DNA of 64,000 nt from Pictodentalium vernedei (GCA_031216915.1 CM062290.1:261179969-261243968), one strand, 5' to 3'. Numbered from the stretch's first letter, positions 42,860 through 54,014 are shown. Notes: generated by a model not told the origin, from the letters alone. Numbers and translations: made by a program.

Positions 42860-44330
42860 AAGACCTCTATTGCTTGCCAGTTGGCAGAAGGTTATCAAAC
42901 TTCGCGAGAACCTGGATAGCAGTCATGGAAGATCAGTGGGTGAGAAGTATAGTCTAGTTCAGCCTACAGCTATCATTCTGAGCGAAACCCCACTAACAAG
43001 ATGTCCGCGTTGGACAATTCTTTCGTCAGATCCTTTCAAAAGAGTCTCTCTCCTAGCGGAGGTACAGGCTCTCTTATTAAAGGAAGCAATAGAGGTCGTC
43101 AAGAATCAAGATTCTCAAGGTTTTATCATCACCTGTTCCTCGTACTGAAGCCAGATGGCTCTTTCCGACCGTTAATAGACTTGAGCTGGATAAACAAGCT
43201 TATGGTGGATCCAAAATTCTATATGGAGACCATTCGGTCGGTAAGAGTGAGCATTCGAGTGACCGACTATGCGGCAAGCATAAATCTAAAGGATGTGTAC
43301 TTTCATGTCCTGGTACATCCGGCATTCAGAAAGTATCTACGGTTCGCCGTACAAGGGAAGGTTTATCAGTTCAGAGCTGGCTCCATGGGCATTCACTCGA
43401 GTAATGAACTCGGTAATGTCATACTTCCAAGCTCATTCGTCTGCGGTAACGTCCGCTTACTTGGACGACATTCTGCAGAGATACGGAAACAGAATTATTC
43501 TTCAGAACGATGTTCAGAGTCTGCTTCTATTACTTCGACGTCTCGGTTTCATTGTAAATGAGAAAAAGTCAGATCTAGCTCCATCCAAGTCGTTCACTCA
43601 CTTGGGGATGAGCTTCAAGACTCACAACAATCTGGTTCATCTGCCGTTACCTAGAGCGAAATTAATCAGTTGTTATGCTCGCTTTTGTCTACACTCAGAC
43701 GCATTAACAGCGAGGGAATTCATGCGACTGATGAGGTTGTGCGGAGTGGCTGCAGATCTTATTCTGATGGGCCGTCTACACATGCGTCTTCTCCAGATAG
43801 GCTTTACGGAGTGTGAAGACTTCTTCGCTCGAAACCAGTATTGCTTTAACGAACCTAGTAAAACAAAGGGTTCAGATTTGGGCAGGTCTTCAGTGGTTAA
43901 CTCTGGGAGTTCCGCTGCAACTGCCGGATCCGGCTTTTGCAATTATGACGGACGCGAGTCAGATGGGTTGGGGCATGACCCTCGGTCCCACAGACTTGAA
44001 TTGAAAGGTCGCCTGTTGCCATCGGAGTGGACTCTCAACAAGCGAATATTCAGGCAGATTTGCTGCAGTGAGATCGTCCCATAATAGATCTGTTTGTGAC
44101 ACACCTGTACAATCAGTTACCGATGTTCGTATCGCCATGCCCAGATCATCGAGCTTATGCAGTAGATGCTCTGTCAATCTCATGGGACGGAGTGATAGGA
44201 TATGCGTATCCTCCAACTCCATTGATTCAGCAGATTTTGTTAAAGATCAAACAGTCTCGTTGCAAAATCCTTCTAATACCACCTCTGTCATCACAGAAAC
44301 CTTGGATCAATCTTCTACGCCCTTAGTGGC
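42860..44330 (+). pseudogene. DIRS reverse transcriptase/RNase H ORF, broken (decayed copy)
   Basis: Matches the intact RT ORF in at least three frames. PDGSFRPLIDLSWINKLMV and SINLKDVYFHVLVHPAFRKY are followed, after a short deletion and frame change, by AYLDDILQRYGN (YLDD at about 43,460). RNase H begins with IMTDASQMGWGM (about 43,945) but the sequence then jumps to KGRLLPSEWTLN at about 44,005, a deletion of roughly 310 bp that removes the remaining RNase H motifs. Homology continues to about 44,330 (SQKPWINLL). No recombinase follows. Confidence 0.85.
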
Positions 44331-44344
44331 TTTATGGAGTCGGT

Positions 44345-45513
44345 CAGATGTGAGGGAGCCTTGCGGTTCCTATACTATTTGATGATTAACACAAGAACGA
44401 TTCAAGTAATGCGGGTTAGAGGGGTTTGATATGAATTTGAATCCCCTCCCCCCCCCCCCCCACCCCACACACACACACACACACAGCCACCAATGTGTTA
44501 AGAGGCAATAACCGGACAAGATAAGTTTTTCTTCCCATAAGCCTTTTATGCATTTAAGAAAATACATGCATTTCATGACTTCTTGATTGGCAGCTGGGTC
44601 GTGTTCTATGGTGACCTCATGTGTACATCCACATTTTAGTTGGTTGGTTTCCTGTGATTGTTCATCTACCCGGTATATGTCATATACGAGCATATGACTC
44701 ATCATCAATAAATTGCTAGGCTTTGGGTACCTGGGAGGCTGTCTAGTCAGTTAACTGGTATTCAAATGATTACATGCAGGATTTCAATGCTCACGTGCAT
44801 AATAAATGCATTATTAGGCAGACGCATTATTGTATGTTATGGACCTTAGAAACAATGAACTATTTCGGAGTGGTCCGTGACAAGTCTGTTAATCATTGTT
44901 TGTTCCATTTGTAGATCCAGGTTTCTATTAAATTTTGGTACCCAATCGAATACAACTTGTCTTTGCACTCTCGTATATTCGCACGTTTCTAGGAAAATGG
45001 ATATCAGATAGAACACGTCTAGGAGTGTTATTTACTGAAATTTATTGTACTCCTGAATGGGGTCACCTGTGGGTTACCTCGGAAGTGTGTTTACTCTCCA
45101 GAGATCGTCCATTGTGATTCTATTGGACATGTGTATGTTATATATTATATCACTGGTTTTCGAACTATATACGTATGCCGACTCCGGTATACGTTACAAG
45201 CAGGCATTATTAATTACCGGGATCGCCGCTGTAGCCTTAGCTTCTGAAGTGGCATTAAGCACCAATTTATTAATAATAATTAATGCCCGAGTTCCTATTC
45301 GACAAATTTTTATGTTTTTTGGGTACCGTTTTCTGATTCCAGAGCACTCCCCTCTTTCTTTTTGAAGAAGATTCCTTCAAAAGGGGGGGGTGGGGGGGGG
45401 GGGGGGGGGGGGGGTGGTGATTTTTTACCTCTCCTCTGGCTTGATAAGTGTGTAACTATGAGTGAAGCTGTTTTGTCTGTAGACTATATCCTGGATACAG
45501 CTTGTCTTTTATT
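44345..45513. other. Sequence of unknown origin replacing the recombinase region
   Basis: Poly(C)/CA tract at 44,447-44,485 and poly(G) tract at 45,381-45,414. No homology to the intact DIRS copy and no credible gene. Confidence 0.5.
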
Positions 45514-46210
45514 AGTCCCCTACCGGCATCGCCGGAGGGGACTATAGCTTTGCACTCTGTCCATCCGTCAGTCTGTCAGTCACACTTTAGTTTTCAGGAC
45601 TTTTTTTGGAAATGCTTCAACCGAATAAATTCATTTTTGGTAACCTACTATAGAACGATGACTTATAGATTAAGTTTGAGTTCCATGCTGATTGCATTAT
45701 TCTTGTGTGAGTTAAGGCCCTTGGAAATATGGAAAAGAGCCATAATATAAGTTTTCCAGACTTTTTTTGGAAACGCTTCAACGGAATGATTTCATTTTTG
45801 GTAAACTACTATAGAACAATGACTTACAGATCAAATTTGAGTTTCATGCTGATTGCATTATTCTTGTGTGAGTTATGGCCTTTGGAAATATGGAAAAGAG
45901 CCATAATATAAGTTTTCCAGACTTTTTTTGGAAACGCTTCAACGGAATGATTTCATTTTTGGTAACCTACTACAGAACGATGACTTACAGACCAAGTTTG
46001 AGTTTCATGCTGATTGCATTATTCTTGTGTGAGTTAAGGCCCTTGGAAATATGGAAAAGCGCCAAAATATCAGTTTTCCGGACTTTTTTTGGAAACGCTT
46101 TAATGAATTCATGCTGATCACATCTAGGTTATAACATTGTATAATTATTAATGCTCATTAGTCAGGTAGGGGACATTGTTATTGCTTCAGCGATATGTGA
46201 GCTCTTGTTG
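45514..46210 (+). mobile_element. AGTCCCC element (family C)
   Basis: Left end AGTCCCCTACCGGCATCGCC...GGGGACT is a long hairpin (45,514-45,543), followed by CTGTCCATCCGTCAGTCTGTC. The core has units starting GTTTTC(C/A)(A)GGAC... at 45,590, 45,751, 45,912 and 46,073, exactly 161 bp apart. The right end has GGTAGGGGAC (46,165-46,174), the 10-bp complement of GTCCCCTACC at the left, and ends CTCTTGTT (46,202-46,209), the same terminal word as family A. Non-coding. Architecture parallels families A and B although the sequence differs. Confidence 0.75.
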
Positions 46211-46429
46211 TATATGCCGTTTGTTTGTGGGGGATATCCTCTCATTCTCATATATGCCATCCTAATTTTTGGGGCTTAGTCTGGACTAGCCATAAAAATT
46301 GGGAACTCGTTACATCCAATTAGCATAGTCTTCATGCTAAGAATACGGAATTACTTGAACTTGAATGATATATGCAGGCTTGGGAACTATGTTGGTCTGT
46401 TAATTCTAAAGTCCTAAGCCCTCCGCCTT

Positions 46430-46860
46430 TTTACGATTCAGCTAAGTCTGGGCCATTGGTGTATAGTGTAAAAATATGATAAATTTAAAGTAATTTGTAT
46501 ATTTTTATACTTACCAATGGCCCAGACGGAGATGGCCCTCCCATGAGTGGGCACTCATACCTCTCCGCTGAATTATTATGTAGTACTCTCTTCCACAAAG
46601 AATGATGTTGGCGCCAATTCTGGTCACTTCCTGATGGCTGCGCATGCGCAGAGAGTAAATGTATGGAAGACCAGATAGAACTTTTAATTTTTGAATGTAT
46701 GGAGAACCAGATAGGACTTTTAATTTTTGGTTTTGCTAGCAAATTTTGGGGATTGCAGGGTTCACAATTTGTGTTTGGCCCTTGATAACTTTGAGTTTGC
46801 ACCAACTAAGTCTGGGCCATTGGTAAGTATAAAAATATACAAATTACTTTAAATTTATCA
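46430..46860 (+). repeat. Right inverted repeat and internal complementary region of decayed DIRS
   Basis: 46,441-46,520 joins the complement of the left end (GCTAAGTCTGGGCCATTGG...GTGTAAAAATA) to the complement of the right end (TGATAAATTTAAAGTAATTT...). This is the internal complementary region. The right inverted repeat follows (about 46,600-46,835, with GTTGGCGCCAATTC and CTGCGCATGCGCAG) and a 30-bp internal duplication of the CCAGATAG...CTTTTAATTTTTG segment. The outer end is AAATTTATCA at 46,860. Confidence 0.85.
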
Positions 46861-47654
46861 TTTTCCGTAGGATATACAGACTTGATAGGTTGACCAATCA
46901 CTGTTGAAACACCGTGTATTGTCCAAGCTGAGGAATATGTTGCACGCCCTTAAGCCTTGGCACATTACACAATGTCGACATCGATAGTAGCTGGACTGAC
47001 GTCAGGTATGCTTGTATTCTTGTGAGCCTCCTTGTTAAAAGACTTATTCAAAACCAACTCAACACAGGTAAGAACTCCGGAGTTCCATGGAATGAGACTC
47101 ATCTCCAAACAAAGCAACTGATATACATGTAGGGCCATTCTCCATTAAACTGCCCAAATCAGCCCTTGCATTCTTTTAGCAGAAAATATGAAGATTTGCT
47201 AATTTTTCTTGTCCCATTAAGATCTGGACATTCTACGAACTATATAAAACATCTTTGATGAGTGTCAGACACTGATCCGGGAGAATACATGGTTTGTACA
47301 TGACATTAATTTTTAAAAAATGCAATGTCCCTCAGAAGGGCACACACTTTTTTCGAGACATTGTGATTAATTTATTACCATTGTGGTGTAAGATAAATGC
47401 CCATATGATCATATGTACATCCACATTTCACATTTAGTATCTTGGAACAGGAGCAGATTGCCTTCATGCAAATGGTCGGCATTCTTCTATTGTCACCACT
47501 GGTTTCTTGGACGGATCTTTAGAGATTTATGTGATTTAAAACCTGTTGTTGGCTGCTGTCGTGAGCCTCAAATGAGAATCTTCCCAGTCAGTCGAGGGCA
47601 TACAAGCTTTATACGATAAGAATAAATTTTTATTTTCATTTTTAGGTATTATTT
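46861..47654. other. No gene recognised
   Basis: AT-rich; no open frame or repeat of note. Confidence 0.5.
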
Positions 47655-47734
47655 TGTTTTGGCGCCAAATGTGGGAATTAATAAATAATCCCATTCACCA
47701 GAGACCGGCCTGCTTTAAAATTGTTTTTTTTTTA
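47655..47734 (+). repeat. Conserved block preceding a TTTTAGCT element, copy 2
   Basis: GTTTTGGCGCCAAATGTGGG, ATTAATAAATAATCCCATTC, GACCGGCCTGCTTTAAAATTG and a T-run, directly before family B. Confidence 0.6.
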
Positions 47735-48892
47735 GCTCATCTTTGGCGAAGCCAAATTTGAACTTATGCCATGGCCAGTCGTCCGTCTGTCCATCTGTCT
47801 GTCAGTCCGTCAACAATTCAATACGGCTCGGGCTAGAGGCCGTATTTATGAACCGATCTTTACGAAACTTCTTGGGTACCTTTGGTATCACTGTGGGACG
47901 AGAACGAGTGTTTTGGGGTCCGGTCCAAATTTCAAGATGGCCGATGGCAGCCATTTTGTACAAAATTAGGTGCAATCAGATTTTTGCACAGAACTTCCAT
48001 ATGAAAGCGCTGATTTGAATAATTTTTTGTGTGAATGTTTAGTACCATGGGATACATCACATATAATTCAGGTTTTTTTCTCGTGCAGAAAGTATGCAAG
48101 TTAGGTGAACTTTGATTTTTTCAGTGCTACTTACACACAGTAAGTGCACATGTCAATACGGCTCGGGCTAGAGTTTGTATTTATGAACCGATCTTCGCGA
48201 AATGTCTTGGGTACCTTTGTTATCACCTTGGGACGAGAACAAGTGTTTCTGGGTGCGGTCTAAAATTCAAGATAGCTGCCAGTGGCCATTTTGTACCGAA
48301 ATTAGGTCTAATCAGTTTTTTGTACACGACTTCTATATGGCTCAGGCTAGAGGTTGTATTTATGAACCGATCTTTACGAAACTTCTTGGGTACCTTTGTT
48401 ATCACCCAGGGATAAGAACGAGTGTTTTTGGGTGTGGTCCAAAATTCAAGATGGCCACCAGCAGCCATTTTGTACCAAAATTAGGTCCAATCAGTATTTT
48501 GTCACAACTTCTATACAACTCGTATTTATGAACTGATCTTCACGAAACTTCTTGGGTACCTTTGTTTTCACCTTGGGACAGGAACGAGTGTGTTTTGGGG
48601 TGCCTTTATTATCACTGTGCTATGAGAACAAATATTTTGGGGTTCAGTCAGACCCACTCTGGGACTCAAAGATTTCTTTTCTAGTTTAGCATCTGACTGT
48701 CACCCACCTTTACAATACTTTACCTATACATTTGTTACAGGATACGGTCAGTATTTATGTACAGACTGTTACAATACTTTATATGTACCTTTGTTATCAG
48801 GTCATTACCTAGATGTTTGTCATTGCTGTGTCACATACTATACATGTACATGTCTTAACAAGTTGAACTACAGTGTCATTGACACTTTCATT
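47735..48892 (+). mobile_element. TTTTAGCTCA element (family B), copy 3
   Basis: Left hairpin AGCTCATCTTTGGCGAAGCC..., GTCCGTCTGTCC stretch, units at about 47,824, 48,160 and 48,339, and the right end TTGAACTACAGTGTCATTG with TGACACT hairpin at 48,870-48,885. It lacks the SINE present in the 38-kb copy and gives the empty site. Non-coding. Confidence 0.85.
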
Positions 48893-49229
48893 TTACTCTT
48901 TTTACTTAATATAGAGTACATGCATGCTTTATAAGCTAACAATAAACTTTTTTTTCCATCCTTATATATACTACTCAAAGTTTGCTAAGCACCAAGTATA
49001 TCCAACAACCTGTTTCATGTTTTAGTTGAAATATTGTAATGAAAAGTGTATATATTTTTTATTTAATTATATCTTTAATGATTTAAGTACAGAAATTAAG
49101 ATTTTATTTGTGTTTGACATTATTTTTTAGCTTTTGAATGCTATAACCATGGAAAAAGGATATCATTGGTAAAAGAGGAAATTTTTCAATTTGCCAAAAA
49201 GTTGACGAAGCAAACTGGTATCAGTTCAA
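48893..49229. other. No gene; possible left flank of the Tc1-type element
   Basis: AT-rich. CTACTCAAAGTTTGCTAAGC near 48,970 has the look of a Tc1-type terminal repeat, but I found no inverted mate to the right of the transposase. Confidence 0.3.
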
Positions 49230-50345
49230 TATCAAGTATGAGACCCATTACTGTTAATTACAGCTTGACAATGCCTTCTCATGCTCCCAATCAGGTTCCT
49301 GGTGGTCCTTTGTGGGATGTTGTTCCATTCTTGGACCAGCATGGCACCAAGCTCCTGGACACTTCTTGGCTGGACTGGACAGGCTGAAATTGCAAACTGG
49401 ATCATTCCAGCTTGACAACGCCTTCTCATGCTCCCAATCAGGTTTCTGGTGGTCCTTTGTGGGATGTTGTTCCATTTTTGGCCCAGCATGGCACAAAGCT
49501 CCTAGAGACTTCTTGGCTGGACTGGACTGGCTGAAATTGTAAGCTGCAACTCATTTCAGACATGTTCAATTGGATTGAGGTCAGGAGATCTTGCTGGCCA
49601 GTCCATACGTTCAATCCCCTCCCTCTTTCGGTACTCTCCGACAGCATGGGCAACATGAGGACAGGCATTATCGTCCATCAGAATGAATCTATCACCCACT
49701 GCACCTGCATACAATCTGACGTGGACATACATGATCTCATCAGTATACCGCTGTTCAGTCAATGTACCGCGTTCAAGGACACAGAGCTCTGTATGTCCAT
49801 CCCTGCTGATGCTGCCCCAGACCATGATTGACCCTCCACCATAGCGGTCATGCTCAGCAGTTTTGGCTGCATGGAATCGCTCTCCTGGTCTTTTCCATAC
49901 CCTAGAATGCCTATCTGTGTGGTCTAGACAGTGCCTTGACTCATCTGTAAAAAGGACAGGTCGCCAGTCTTCTCTGGTCCATCCAACGTGGTCCATTGCC
50001 CATTCATATCGTGCCTGGCATTGGTTCTGGGACAGCGGAATATGAATACATGATCTTTTTGATCGGAGCCCACCTTCGTGCAACCTTCCCAGGATAGTCT
50101 GCGTCGAAACATTTATCCCGGATGCATTCTGAAGGTCACTGCGAAGTTGGGTTGCTGTGGCAAAGCGGTTCCTACGGGCCTGAATGATCAAAAACCGGTC
50201 TTAGCTGCAGATGTTGCCCTGTCTCTGCCACCACTATGTCCTCTTACTGGTGTGCCATACTGCTGAAATCTTGCCCAGGCTCAGGTGATCATCGTATGGT
50301 GCACACCAAGGGCTTCACCAACCTGACGATGGGTAGCCCTTTACT
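49230..50345 (-). pseudogene. Tc1/mariner-type transposase, broken
   Basis: DDE transposase that would cut and paste its element at TA sites. The main frame (50,191-49,556, 211 aa) holds the second half of the DNA-binding region (RRNRFATATQLRSDL) and the catalytic core: D in VLFTDESRHC, D in FILMDDNACPH and E in SPDLNPIEHV, with 34 residues between the last two (D34E, as in Tc1). Upstream, in another frame, HRQVGEALGVHHTMIT, a TGA stop, and ARFQQYGTPVRGHSGGR continue the helix-turn-helix region to about 50,345, so there is at least one stop and one frameshift. After PIEHV a stop occurs; the C-terminal tail (ELGAMLVQEWNNIPQRT...) is present twice in tandem, 147 bp (49 codons) apart, at 49,414-49,550 and 49,264-49,400. 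Inactive. Confidence 0.9.
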
Positions 50346-50689
50346 CCACCATCCCTACAGCCCACCACATTTCTGCTTCAGACAAATGTCTTCTTACATT
50401 TGCATTTGCCATATTTAATCATTAAATCACAAGAGTTTGTGTTGAAATGAAGATTGAATACCCTACATATGTCATGAACACATAGACAGTACACGAAAAC
50501 ATCATGAAAATCAAGGGGTACATGCTTTCCATGACTGTCATGAAAAGTCTGCTTGTCAAGAGAGCGAATGTAAACTCTGGGGACCATCTCAATACATTCC
50601 TCAATCATATCCACCAAAAATATCGCAGATATGTCACAAGCAAATTTCAAAATGATGTATATTATTTTGTTTTGTTCTTGGCAAGTAGT
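50346..50689. other. No gene recognised
   Basis: Overlapping frames on both strands (60-90 codons) are mutually exclusive and unsupported. No Tc1 terminal repeat was recognised here. Confidence 0.4.
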
Positions 50690-50775
50690 CTCTTCTCGGT
50701 TCAGCTCAGAAGGTGGGGGATTAATGAATAACCCCCTTCATCATAGACTTGGCTAGTTTAAAATTGTTTTTTCTA
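50690..50775 (+). repeat. Conserved block of TTTTAGCT elements, solo copy
   Basis: AGTAGTCTCTTCTCGGTTC, GTGGGGGATTAATGAATAAC, GACTTGGCTAGTTTAAAATTG, then TTTTTTCTAGC. It resembles the blocks at 33,893 and 47,655, but a TTTTAGCT element does not follow. Confidence 0.5.
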
Positions 50776-51084
50776 GCTTTTACATAAATAGAGTACCTAT
50801 ATGCTAGCAATAACCATTTAATTTCATCTGTAAATATTATTTTTTTTTTGTTGTTCTCTGTTGTTCTTCGTAGGTAGTCTCACTCCCTACCCCAACCCTT
50901 GAACTGCACACAAATTGACAGAAAAACGGGCACAACATTTTCAACTGGCAGGTTGTCAACTTGTCCCAGATGCAACAATTTACCACATAGAAACCCTTGG
51001 AATTGTAATATTTTTTTATGTGTGGACTGTAAATAATATGAATTGGGTTAGACCTACAAGAAAATGTAGCTGCAAAGGACTCTA

Positions 51085-51386
51085 TTGTATTGTAAAATTG
51101 AAAGAAAATGATACTTGCTGCCACTGGTGGTTTTGTCAACTTTTGATACTTGCAGTAAACCTAAAGAGAAAAGATTTGTGGTCAAAAGTAGGATTTTATA
51201 ATTTTCAGGTCACAAAAATCAATTTAATACTGAATTCTAGGAAGACAATGTTCAAGTTAAAAGAAATAATGTCATTTATTCAAAAAGATTGACACTTCCA
51301 ATACAATGTGTGTTCTCTTGTTTTTATTACTATTTTTATTTTCAACCATCCCAGAATTCAATATCAAATGAAAAAATGACTGTTCC
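51085..51386. repeat. Long direct repeat, left copy (partner 52,172-52,473)
   Basis: From AAATTGAAAGAAAATGATAC through TTTTGTCAACTTTTGATAC, CACAAAAATCAATTTAATAC and TGTGTTCTCTTGTTTTT to CCCAGAATTCAATATC. About 85-90 percent alike by eye to 52,172-52,473. Confidence 0.85.
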
Positions 51387-51738
51387 TGATGAACAAACCA
51401 AAAGACACAATTTTCAGTTTTTTATTGTGATGAATCAATTATTTCGGTTAACTGGGAACGTAACCATCAAGGTACTGGTATTCACTACCTTCATAAACTT
51501 CAGAAGAACGTACAAGACAATAAATATCTTACTTATTTCTTTATTTTTTTTCGATCTCGAACTCAAACTTGGCCAACCTTAACCTCACATTTTTAACCAA
51601 ATTACTGTCTGCCATTGGAACTGCATATTTTGCGTACCTGTAACACTTCTTCCTTCTTAATTAGAAACTTCATAAATGTCTTTAGCAAAATGTTGTCCAT
51701 CCCAAAAAACAAACTATTCGAATACATATCCTGTGGTT

Positions 51739-52227
51739 TTAAAAAGAACAGACATAATCTTGTAAACGAACAGGCTGTTGCGGTATGCGACTGGGATTTA
51801 CCCTGCCATTAGAATGTTGGTTGCTTTCTACCGGGAGAAATTCTGGACTGCCGTCAGGTGGTTGGGTGTCACTTTCCTCGGAAATCGCCTCAGATGCAAC
51901 GTGCTCTTTTGGAGTCGTGCCTGTATCCTGCACCATTTTGGGCTCACTATCTACCTGGTCGGAACAACTGGATGTTACAGAACTTAATCTACCTTCAGTT
52001 AGTTGATACTTATTCTCACCCAACAATGCACTATCAGTATTGATCTCACTAACACATCTTATGATTTGTTCACAATGTCTCTTCCAAAACACATTGGGAC
52101 TTACCTCTCTGGAATAAGAAAGTGGGCCTAGAATCACTGATAAACCAAAGAGAGGCAAAAAAGTAAAACCTACTTTTTGTTTCATAAAATTGAAAATGAT
52201 TCTTGCTTCAGCCGGTAGTTTTGTCAA
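51739..52227 (-). CDS. Unidentified 162-aa ORF between direct repeats
   Basis: The frame begins inside the right direct repeat (MTKLPAEARIIFNFMKQKV) and runs to a stop at 51,739. There is one hydrophobic stretch (FTFLPLFGLSVILGPLSY, residues about 21-38), then an acidic, Ser/Thr/Pro/Glu-rich middle and an end reading NPSRIPQQPVRLQDYV. A basic-proline P.RL.DYV ending is common at the C-termini of LTR-retrotransposon polyproteins, so this may be the tail of such an element with the direct repeats as its eroded LTRs; that is a guess from one motif. In the left repeat copy the equivalent frame starts MTKPPVAASIIFFQF and goes elsewhere. No start-site or exon evidence beyond the ATG. Confidence 0.3.
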   Translation of the reverse strand: MTKLPAEARIIFNFMKQKVGFTFLPLFGLSVILGPLSYSREVSPNVFWKRHCEQIIRCVSEINTDSALLGENKYQLTEGRLSSVTSSCSDQVDSEPKMVQDTGTTPKEHVASEAISEESDTQPPDGSPEFLPVESNQHSNGRVNPSRIPQQPVRLQDYVCSF

Positions 52228-52473
52228 CTTTTGATACTAGCAGTAAACTTAAAGAGAAAAGATTCATGGTCAAAAGTAGGATTTTATAATTCCAAGTCAC
52301 AAAAATCAATTTAATACTGAATTCTAGGAAGCCAGTGTTCAAGTTGAAAGAAATAATAACGTCATTTATTTAGAAAGATTGACACGGCCAACACAACTTG
52401 TGTTCTCTTGTTTTTGTTACTATTTTTATTTTCAACAATCCCAGAATTCAATATCGAATGAAAAACTTAATGT
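52172..52473. repeat. Long direct repeat, right copy
   Basis: Partner of 51,085-51,386, offset about 1,085 bp. The two edges are sharp within a few bases. No TG...CA ends or primer-binding site were recognised, so LTR status is unproven. Confidence 0.8.
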
Positions 52474-52792
52474 TCAACCGATGATCGGAATTGTCCAATT
52501 GTGGGCAATCGGATAACAACGACAATGGCTCCTGGAACATCGGTTTAACCAATTGTTGCCAAGCCTTTTGTGATGATTCATTAACCACATTTTATTATCT
52601 TCTGCATTTGTTCAATTGTTAATGTAAAATGATGTCAGTGATACCATTCAATAAAGTTGAGAAACACCCACAATGTGTACATGCATTCTTAATTTCTCTA
52701 GATGCCCCTCTATGGGATATACAAGTTAAACGACATGTAAAGCTTACAACTGAGCGTACCTGTGACAATCGAAAAAGTGAAGGTTGCACTCA

Positions 52793-52970
52793 GTTGACTC
52801 AGGTTGCAGTAAAATCATAGAAATCTGATATAAAAAGGTTTTTTTTCCGATTTCTACACTGATTTCTATGAGTAAATTCACCAGTTGCGTGCACTTACGC
52901 ATTATATGTGGCCACGTATACTGCCCAAGTGTGTGGGTCTGGTCATTTTACTGCGACCTCAGTCAACGAC
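52793..52970. repeat. Inverted repeat with 24-bp arms around an inner hairpin
   Basis: GTTGACTCAGGTTGCAGTAAAA (from 52,793) and TTTTACTGCGACCTCAGTCAAC (to 52,970) are complementary with about two mismatches. Between them CATAGAAATC and GATTTCTATG make an inner stem. It directly precedes the family D array and may be its 5' end. Confidence 0.8.
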
Positions 52971-52979
52971 GTTTAAAGC

Positions 52980-53896
52980 AATTTCTTTACAACTTGGAAG
53001 GATAACTAGGTATGATGTCTAAATGAGACTGTCCTATTTTGGTCACGATCAGTCAGCCATGACTACCATCTGGTTATGTGAACTAGATTCCTTTAGCACT
53101 GTCTACTAAGGGGAGCATGGCAGCTCTGGTAGACTGTTGGACTTCTATGCTAGAGGTCCCGAGTTCGATCCCCGTCGGGATGCCCCACTTTGTGTCCTTG
53201 GGCAAGGCACTTTATCCCAGTTGCCTACATGGGTTCAACCGCTGTAACCCTGCTTGAGCAGAGCTTGAACAGAGTTAGAATGTTTAGGAGCTCACAGTTG
53301 CACGTCGATGCTCTGTGGTTCTTTCCAAGTACTCCGGCTTCTTCCACCCGTAAAACTGTCACAGTCATCACGATTAGCCATTGTGCATAAATATGTGACC
53401 TTAAACACTAATAAAATAAAAGCACTATCTACAGGTTGTTTTTATGAAGGGATTTCATTATAACTTTGTAGGATAACTTGGTATGATATCTAGATAGACT
53501 CCCCTATTTTGGTCATGATCGTTCAACCGTTACTGTCAAACTGTCACATGACCTAGATTCCTTTAGCAAAGTCAACGAGTTATATTTAAGAAGGGATTTC
53601 ACTGTAACTTGCTAGGATGACTCGTTTTGGAATGATTTTACTATAACTTGGTGACTTTGGGTGACATACATAAACTGTGAGAGCTTCATTAACCCAGGCC
53701 TCAATTCTTTAGTACAGTCTACACCTCAAATTATTCTTATTGAAAACATTGCATATAGGGAACAGAAATTAACATATTCTCAATTATCACAATTCTTGTC
53801 TCATTTCATAATCCTTTCATAAACATTGAACATTATCCTTTTCATCAAACCCTACACACAGTTAAGTTAAGCTACAGTGTCATTGATACTTTCATT
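52980..53896 (+). mobile_element. Tandem-repeat element (family D) ending in the family B right-end module
   Basis: Units with AGGATAACT(A/T)GGTATGAT(G/A)TC...CTATTTTGGTCA...TAGATTCCTTTAGCA start near 53,000, 53,470 and 53,615. After subtracting the SINE at 53,106-53,431 the period is about 145 bp. The right end at 53,871-53,896 (AAGCTACAGTGTCATTGATA) is the same module as in family B although the cores are unrelated. Confidence 0.6.
53106..53420 (+). mobile_element. SINE inserted in family D
   Basis: tRNA-like head with a GAGTTCGATCC B box, CTTGGGCAAGGCACTTTATCC domain and TGTGACCTTAAACACTAATAAAA tail. Target duplication AGCACTGTCTA / AGCACTATCTA (53,095-53,105; 53,421-53,431) has one mismatch. 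It is older than the two near-identical copies and has a different head. Confidence 0.9.
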
Positions 53897-54014
53897 CATG
53901 ATTCATTCTTCATTTCTCACTATTTGTTTTATTTATGAAATATTGACCCACTGATGTGTGTGTCATGACCCAATCGAGATCTCGTCGAGAAAAAATCCTA
54001 TATTTTTATACTGT

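Larger units (their letters stand above)
37195..46860 (+). mobile_element. DIRS-type retrotransposon, decayed copy with nested insertions
   Basis: The left terminal repeat (37,195-37,430) and the right inverted repeat with internal complementary region (46,430-46,860) match the complete DIRS element at 54-61 kb. Between them, in the same order, are leader sequence (37,440-38,140), a family B element inserted at 38,145-40,730 that itself holds a SINE, broken gag (40,830-42,727), broken RT (42,860-44,330), unrelated sequence with a family C element (44,345-46,380), then the 3' region. The tyrosine recombinase gene is gone and most of RNase H is deleted. It is a dead copy of the same or a sister family, much older than the 54-kb copy. 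Confidence 0.85.

Noticed and set aside
48970-48995. Tc1 terminal inverted repeat
   Set aside because: Looks suitable but no inverted mate was found beyond 50.4 kb, so the element boundaries are not called.
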